Assembly: GCA_934667095.1 (NCBI GenBank)
Contig: CAKULE010000014.1
Location: forward strand, 1-64,000
Length of the DNA stretch: 64,000 nt
Direction: 5' to 3'
DNA from: an uncultured Oscillospiraceae bacterium
GTDB taxonomy: Bacteria > Bacillota > Clostridia > Oscillospirales > Oscillospiraceae
Shown here: positions 59,847-64,000 of the stretch, in pieces
Numbering within the stretch: position 1 is the stretch's first letter
Layout: each line of letters begins with the position of its first letter
The notes under the pieces: generated by a model
The model's database searches: none
What the model was told of the DNA's origin: nothing
Seen by the model: only the letters and a program-made list of their open reading frames with translations
Program-made: the position numbers and the translations under genes

Positions 59847-59877
59847 TGTATGACCATCCTTTCTGTAAAACAGTCCG

Positions 59878-61044
59878 TTAAATTTGCTCGATAATCCCGG
59901 CTGCACCCATGCCGCCGCCGATGCACATACTGATCATCCCGTACCGCCCGCCGGAGCGGCGCAGTTCGGCCAGCGCCTTGCAGGTGAGAATTGCGCCAGT
60001 CGCACCCAGAGGATGGCCCATGGCGATTGCGCCGCCATTAGGATTCACCTTGGCGGGATCCAGCTTCAGCGTATCCATGCACACCAGGGCCTGAGAGGCA
60101 AATGCCTCGTTCAGTTCGATCACATCCATGTCATCCACTGTCAGGCCGGTACGTGCAAGCACCCTGGGGATTGCTACAATGGGGCCGAGGCCCATGTAGG
60201 CAGGGTCGACTCCGCCGGTGGCAAAGCCAACAAAGCGGGCCAGCGGCTTGAGATCCAGTTCTTCCGCTTTTTCCCGGCTCATCAGCACCACAATGCCCGC
60301 GCCGTCACTAAGCTGAGAGGAATTCCCCGGGGTAATTACACCATCCTCCTTAAAGGAGGGGCGCAGGGAACCCAATGTCTCTACCGTAGAGCCAGGCCGA
60401 ATGCCCTGGTCGGTGTCAAACACCGTCCAATTCCCGTCTTCCTGAAGCGCATGGACGGGAATGATTTCTTCCGCAAACTTCCCCGCTTCCCGGGCAGCTG
60501 CGGCCCGCCGATGACTTTCCGCCCCAAAGGCATCCATCCGCTGGCGGGATACACCGTATTTTTCCGCCACGTTTTCGGCGGTAAACCCCATCGGCATGTA
60601 ATAGTCCGGCTTATTTTCACGCAGCCATGGATCGGTGAACTCCTCCCCAAACATCATGCTTTCTCTGGTCATGGTCTCAACCCCGCCAGCTACCACGATA
60701 TCATTCTGCCCAGCCATAATACTGTTCGCCGCAGTGGCAATTGCCTGCAGACCAGAAGAGCAGAATCTGTTCACCGTCTGCGCGGACACCTCAAACGGAA
60801 GTCCCGCCCGCCCGGCAATCAGCCGAGCCATGTTGCAGCCCATTTTGCCCTGCGGAGTGGCGCAGCCAATAATCACATCATCGATCTGCTCCTCTGGGAA
60901 TCCAGGCAGCTTATCCAGCACACCTCGCAGCAGTTCACCCGCATAGGTCACTGGATGGGTGTCCTTCAGAGCCCCCTTCATTGCCTTGGCAATCGCAGTC
61001 CGCCCGCAGGCGACGATCACTGCTTCAGAAATCGTTTTACTCAT
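59878..61044 (-). CDS. Thiolase (acetyl-CoA C-acyltransferase)
   Basis: A 388-aa thiolase with all active-site segments: the nucleophile Cys in NRFCSSGLQAIA (about residue 91), NPNGGAIAMGHPLGATGA with the catalytic His (about 345), and CIGGGMGAAGI with the second Cys. It splits 3-ketoacyl-CoA, or joins acetyl-CoA units. With the HCDH and crotonase genes directly upstream it completes a beta-oxidation set. It could also cleave the acetoacetyl-CoA derived from the BKACE product. Confidence 0.95.
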   Translation of the reverse strand: MSKTISEAVIVACGRTAIAKAMKGALKDTHPVTYAGELLRGVLDKLPGFPEEQIDDVIIGCATPQGKMGCNMARLIAGRAGLPFEVSAQTVNRFCSSGLQAIATAANSIMAGQNDIVVAGGVETMTRESMMFGEEFTDPWLRENKPDYYMPMGFTAENVAEKYGVSRQRMDAFGAESHRRAAAAREAGKFAEEIIPVHALQEDGNWTVFDTDQGIRPGSTVETLGSLRPSFKEDGVITPGNSSQLSDGAGIVVLMSREKAEELDLKPLARFVGFATGGVDPAYMGLGPIVAIPRVLARTGLTVDDMDVIELNEAFASQALVCMDTLKLDPAKVNPNGGAIAMGHPLGATGAILTCKALAELRRSGGRYGMISMCIGGGMGAAGIIEQI

Positions 61045-61056
61045 CCGTTGCTTTCC

Positions 61057-61920
61057 TCATTTCTTCTCGCTGTAGTCATACCAGCCGCGGCCGGTTTTGC
61101 GGCCATACTCGCCCGCCTCATACTTGGCCTTTACCAGGTCGATGCCCTCATGATATTCACCCTTGGCCGCCTTGTCGGCGAGCACATAATAAGCCAGATC
61201 AATGCCGGTCAGATCCATCAGTCGGAACGGCCCCATTGGGTGATTCAGGCCGTTTTCCATGGCCAGATCGATGTCCTCAGGCGTAGCCACACCTTCCGCG
61301 ACCAACTTCAGCGCCGCACAAGTCAGGGCGCTGGAGATATAATTGACGATAAACCCATCGACCTCTTTCTGCAGCACCACCGGAATTTTGTCCAACGCTT
61401 TGATAAAGCCGCGAAGCGCTTCCACAACCTCATCCGTTGTCTGCGGATTGCGCACGATTTCCACCAGCTTCATCGCAAGTGCCGGATTGAAATAGTGCAG
61501 ATTGGCAAGCCTGCCGGGATTACGAACGCACGAAGTAAACAGAGAGGAGCACAGGAAGCTGGAATTAGTGGTAATGATCGTATCCTCGCGCACCAGAGCG
61601 TCCAACTGCCGGAACAGCTTCTCCTTCTCCTCCTGCTTTTCGATAATCGCCTCGATGACAAGGTCGGCACCGGCAGCGGCCTCCGCCAGCGTGTCGCGCA
61701 CATGGAACCGACTCAGAATCTGCTGTGCGGCCTCCGCCGTCAGTCTACCCTTTTCGATCCGCTTGTTCAGATAGTCAGACGCCCAGGCAGAAACCTTTTC
61801 CAGCACCTCAGGAAAGCTGTCGGTCAAATTCACTTCAAACCCATATACCGCCGCATTCAGTGCGATTTGCCGGCCCATTTGGCCGCCGCCAACCACACAT
61901 ACTTTTTTAATTTTGGACAT
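61057..61920 (-). CDS. 3-hydroxyacyl-CoA dehydrogenase
   Basis: A 287-aa NAD-dependent enzyme with the Rossmann motif GGGQMGRQIA (about residues 11-20), the catalytic His in NLHYFNPA (about residue 140) and a C-terminal HCDH domain (GFIVNYISSAL...NHPMGPFRLMDLTGID). The length matches the single-function PaaH/Hbd type. It oxidises 3-hydroxyacyl-CoA to 3-ketoacyl-CoA for the thiolase encoded 12 nt downstream. Confidence 0.94.
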   Translation of the reverse strand: MSKIKKVCVVGGGQMGRQIALNAAVYGFEVNLTDSFPEVLEKVSAWASDYLNKRIEKGRLTAEAAQQILSRFHVRDTLAEAAAGADLVIEAIIEKQEEKEKLFRQLDALVREDTIITTNSSFLCSSLFTSCVRNPGRLANLHYFNPALAMKLVEIVRNPQTTDEVVEALRGFIKALDKIPVVLQKEVDGFIVNYISSALTCAALKLVAEGVATPEDIDLAMENGLNHPMGPFRLMDLTGIDLAYYVLADKAAKGEYHEGIDLVKAKYEAGEYGRKTGRGWYDYSEKK

Positions 61921-61923
61921 GAT

Positions 61924-62715
61924 TCACACCTCATTTTGTTTGCTGAAATTTGGTTTGCGTTTCTGGAGGAATGCCTGCACTCCTTCCGCTGACTCCCAGT
62001 CACGCATCAACGCACAGAAAGCCAGATTTTCCACAAGCATACCGGTCGCATCATCCGTAGAATAGGCCAGATTGATACAGCGCTTGATCAGCGCCAGGGC
62101 CTTCGGACCCCGCTCCAGCATTTTACGTGCGGCCTTCAGTGCCGCGTCCAGGAGTTCCTCCTGTTGGACGCATTTCATGGCCAGCCCAAGTGCAGCCGCT
62201 TCCTCTCCGCGGATATTGCGCCCGACCATCAATACCTCCTTTGCCCGACCGCTGCCGATTATCTTGCACAGATGCTGGGTACCACCCATTCCGGGGAGCA
62301 GACCCAGGCTCGGCTCAGGAAGGCCAAATATCGCCTGTGGGGCAACGACTCTCACATCACATGCCAGCGCGACTTCAAACCCGCCGCCAAAGGCTGCGCC
62401 GTTTACCGCCGCAATCACCGGCTTATAGCCGATCTCGATCAGTCGCACCACCTGGGCGCTGACGGTAAACAGCGCAGCGCTGACGGGAGCGCCCACGATT
62501 TCATTGATATCCGCACCGGCAATGAAGGCATCTCCCGTGCCGGAGATCACAATCGCGCGGATTCTTTCATCTGCTTCGGCATCAGTCAAAAACTCCAGGA
62601 ACTCCGTCCAGCTTGCCGTGTTCATAGCGTTTTTGACCTGAGGGCGATCGACAAACAAAATCGCGATGCCGTCATCGGTCAACTCCCAGCGGAAAAACTC
62701 AAATCGTTCCTTCAT
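61924..62715 (-). CDS. Enoyl-CoA hydratase/isomerase (crotonase) family protein, first copy
   Basis: A 263-aa crotonase-fold enzyme. The oxyanion-hole segments are AFIAGADINEI (about residues 62-72) and NGAAFGGGFEVALACD, followed by PEPSLGLLPGMGGTQ with the catalytic Glu position kept. It likely hydrates the enoyl-CoA of the pathway. It lies 3 nt before the HCDH gene. Together with the second crotonase gene it suggests that two different double-bond steps are needed. Confidence 0.92.
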   Translation of the reverse strand: MKERFEFFRWELTDDGIAILFVDRPQVKNAMNTASWTEFLEFLTDAEADERIRAIVISGTGDAFIAGADINEIVGAPVSAALFTVSAQVVRLIEIGYKPVIAAVNGAAFGGGFEVALACDVRVVAPQAIFGLPEPSLGLLPGMGGTQHLCKIIGSGRAKEVLMVGRNIRGEEAAALGLAMKCVQQEELLDAALKAARKMLERGPKALALIKRCINLAYSTDDATGMLVENLAFCALMRDWESAEGVQAFLQKRKPNFSKQNEV

Positions 62716-62730
62716 CTTGAATATCCTCGC

Positions 62731-63528
62731 TCAATTGCCCCGGAACGCCGGTTTGCGTTTCTCCACGAAAGACCTCATACCCTCCAGCACATCATTGCTG
62801 GCTCCGCAGATCCTCTGCAGTTCGGCCTCTAACTCCAGATAGCCGCCCATGTCGGAAAAGGCCGCCTGATTGATCAGGTTTTTCATATGATGATACGCCA
62901 GCGTCGGGCCCTTCACAAACTTGTGGGCAAAGGTCAGTGCCCTCTCCTGCAGTTCCGTTGCGGGGACGACCTCCGTGACCAGTCCCAGCCGCAGAGCCTC
63001 TGCCGCATCCACGGGTTTCCCTGTCATGACCAGTTCCGTGGTTTTTGCCACGCCCAACAGCTTATTCAGGATGTAAACTCCGCCGCCGTCGGTAACAAGG
63101 CCGATTTTGATAAACGCCTCAATGAGGACCATATCATCAGCAGCAATCCGGAAATCACACATAAGCGCAATATTGGCCGCAGCTCCGGCCACCGCGCCCT
63201 GCAGCACGGCGATCACCGGCTTACGAATACTGCGGATTTGCCGGGCCAGAAGGCCAGGCATTGCGAAGCCCTCGTTGAGCAGGGCATTATTGCGCGGGAC
63301 TGCCTCCATCTCCCGAAGCATAGCCTTAATGTCGCCGCCACCAGAGAAAGCCCGGCCTTCCGCCCGATAGATGACAGCTTTTACGCTGTCATCATGCTCA
63401 CAGGCGGCAAAACACTGCATCAGCTCTCGCTGCATATGATCATCCAGTGCGTTCAGGGTTTGCGGACTGTTCATCGAGATTACAGCCACACCGTCAGTGA
63501 TTGAGAAAAGAACCTTTTTCAATTCCAT
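62731..63528 (-). CDS. Enoyl-CoA hydratase/isomerase (crotonase) family protein, second copy
   Basis: A 265-aa crotonase. The oxyanion-hole parts are AFSGGGDIKAM and QGAVAGAAANIALMCDF. In place of the usual second Glu region it has FIKIGLVTDGGG, with Asp, a change seen in PaaG-type isomerases. An isomerase or an unusual hydratase is therefore more likely than a plain hydratase. ATG 63528 is fixed by GGAGG 9 nt upstream; the longer open frame crosses the terminator before it. Confidence 0.88.
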   Translation of the reverse strand: MELKKVLFSITDGVAVISMNSPQTLNALDDHMQRELMQCFAACEHDDSVKAVIYRAEGRAFSGGGDIKAMLREMEAVPRNNALLNEGFAMPGLLARQIRSIRKPVIAVLQGAVAGAAANIALMCDFRIAADDMVLIEAFIKIGLVTDGGGVYILNKLLGVAKTTELVMTGKPVDAAEALRLGLVTEVVPATELQERALTFAHKFVKGPTLAYHHMKNLINQAAFSDMGGYLELEAELQRICGASNDVLEGMRSFVEKRKPAFRGN

Positions 63529-63551
63529 TTCACATGTCCTCCGATCTAATC

Positions 63552-63603
63552 TAAAACGGACCGCCGCAGCTTCCGCCAAACCAGGCGGGAGCCGCGGCGG
63601 CCC
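63552..63603 (-). terminator. Terminator between the permease and crotonase genes
   Basis: On the minus strand a long, slightly imperfect GC-rich stem (about 63558-63577 with 63584-63602) is followed by a T-tract, just after the permease stop. Confidence 0.75.
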
Positions 63604-63612
63604 CAAAATACG

Positions 63613-64000
63613 TTACGCCAGGCCAGGGATAGCGCAGAGCAGGGTCACTACCACGGTGCCCACAGCAGTGGCAAGCACAGTGGAGATAAAGATGCCGGGG
63701 TAGGCTTCCTTCATGGAACGGCCGGAGAGGCCGATCCCCATGATTACGCCGCCGGAGCAGGGCAGAGAGTCGGTCACAGTAGCCGCAAACACAGAGATGC
63801 GGTGCACCGCGCCCAAGGACATGCCCATAGACTGGAACACAGGACCCAGAGTGGGCAGCGTCATGCTGACGGCAGAGGTGGGAGAACCCGCAATGGCCGC
63901 AAAGACCAGGATGCAGATGATCAGCTTGACCATCGGCGAGATGTTCAGGCCCAGCAGACCGTTGAGGATGGTCTGGTAGCCCTCCGTGGCGCTGACAACA
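63613..64000 (-). CDS. GntP-family permease, C-terminal part (partial)
   Basis: The frame is open to the window's end, giving 128 residues of a membrane protein. The segments NGLLGLNISPMVKLIICI, LGAVHRISVFAA and DSLPCSGGVIMGI are like the C-terminal half of GntP/gluconate-type permeases, which carry hydroxy acids such as gluconate or 3-hydroxybutyrate. It stands at the head of the catabolic run but is separated from it by a terminator. A hydroxy-acid substrate would agree with the dehydrogenase plus BKACE scheme. Confidence 0.75.
   Translation of the reverse strand, partial: VVSATEGYQTILNGLLGLNISPMVKLIICILVFAAIAGSPTSAVSMTLPTLGPVFQSMGMSLGAVHRISVFAATVTDSLPCSGGVIMGIGLSGRSMKEAYPGIFISTVLATAVGTVVVTLLCAIPGLA

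Overview
The window reads as chromosome of a high-GC, Gram-positive gut anaerobe of the Oscillospiraceae (Flavonifractor / Intestinimonas / Lawsonibacter-like clostridia). The grounds are the Firmicutes-type L27 with its Prp protease, a glycyl T-box, canonical TTGACA-N17-TATAAT promoters, and fermentation genes for 4-hydroxybutyrate and butyrate (abfD, abfT, 4-hydroxybutyrate dehydrogenase, butyryl-CoA:acetate CoA-transferase). The genus is inferred from gene content only.

Layout. 1-2 kb: the end of a beta-keto-acid cleavage enzyme (BKACE), a tiny membrane peptide and a sodium:solute symporter. 2-3.8 kb: D-lyxose isomerase and a PfkB sugar kinase. 3.8-6.1 kb: a small, AT-richer accessory island with an XRE regulator, repeated putative operator motifs, three unrecognised small genes (one frameshifted) and short Cys-containing ORFs, lying against a Met-Glu-Val tRNA operon. 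6.6-12 kb (minus): split transketolase, an LTA-synthase-like enzyme and glyS behind a T-box. 12.2-20.8 kb (plus): zapA, U32 peptidase, maf, mreC, a membrane glycosyltransferase, mutS and a lipoprotein. 20.8-26.3 kb: CarD-like regulator, MBL hydrolase, hemZ, then the rplU-prp-rpmA-obg group, with an unusual duplicated obg start and a hairpin cluster. 26.4-33.3 kb (plus): flippase, pyruvyl transferase, DUF11 protein, Na/Pi cotransporter and a lone tyrosine recombinase. 33.4-39.3 kb: a degenerate kinase-like protein, Mrp, a PadR/DUF4097/PspC group, gap, and tRNA-Leu and tRNA-fMet. 39.3-39.6 kb holds a possible structured RNA.

39.7-64 kb is a long, almost wholly minus-strand catabolic region. Its downstream part (39.7-48.6 kb) holds lplA, an SGNH hydrolase with two internal frameshifts, lpd (E3), abfT, a small Cys protein, an NFU scaffold, abfD, 4-hydroxybutyrate dehydrogenase and butyryl-CoA:acetate CoA-transferase: the route from 4-hydroxybutyrate to crotonyl-CoA and the last step to butyrate. 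Its upstream part (48.7-64 kb, visibly less GC-rich) holds 2-oxoacid dehydrogenase E1-beta and E1-alpha, a free-standing lipoyl domain, a symporter with a small partner, Zn-alcohol dehydrogenase, SDR, a divergent LuxR-type regulator, BKACE, an MBL hydrolase, a separate E2 catalytic domain, family III CoA-transferase, thiolase, 3-hydroxyacyl-CoA dehydrogenase, two crotonases and a GntP-type permease.

The most interesting candidate for an undescribed system is this upper catabolic cluster. Its 2-oxoacid dehydrogenase has an E2 split into a 75-aa lipoyl protein and a 226-aa catalytic protein about 7 kb apart, with no recognisable peripheral-subunit-binding domain. It sits with BKACE and a complete beta-oxidation-like set whose substrate I cannot name. 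E3 (lpd) and lipoate ligase (lplA) lie on the same strand downstream, so every part of a lipoyl-dependent complex is in the window.
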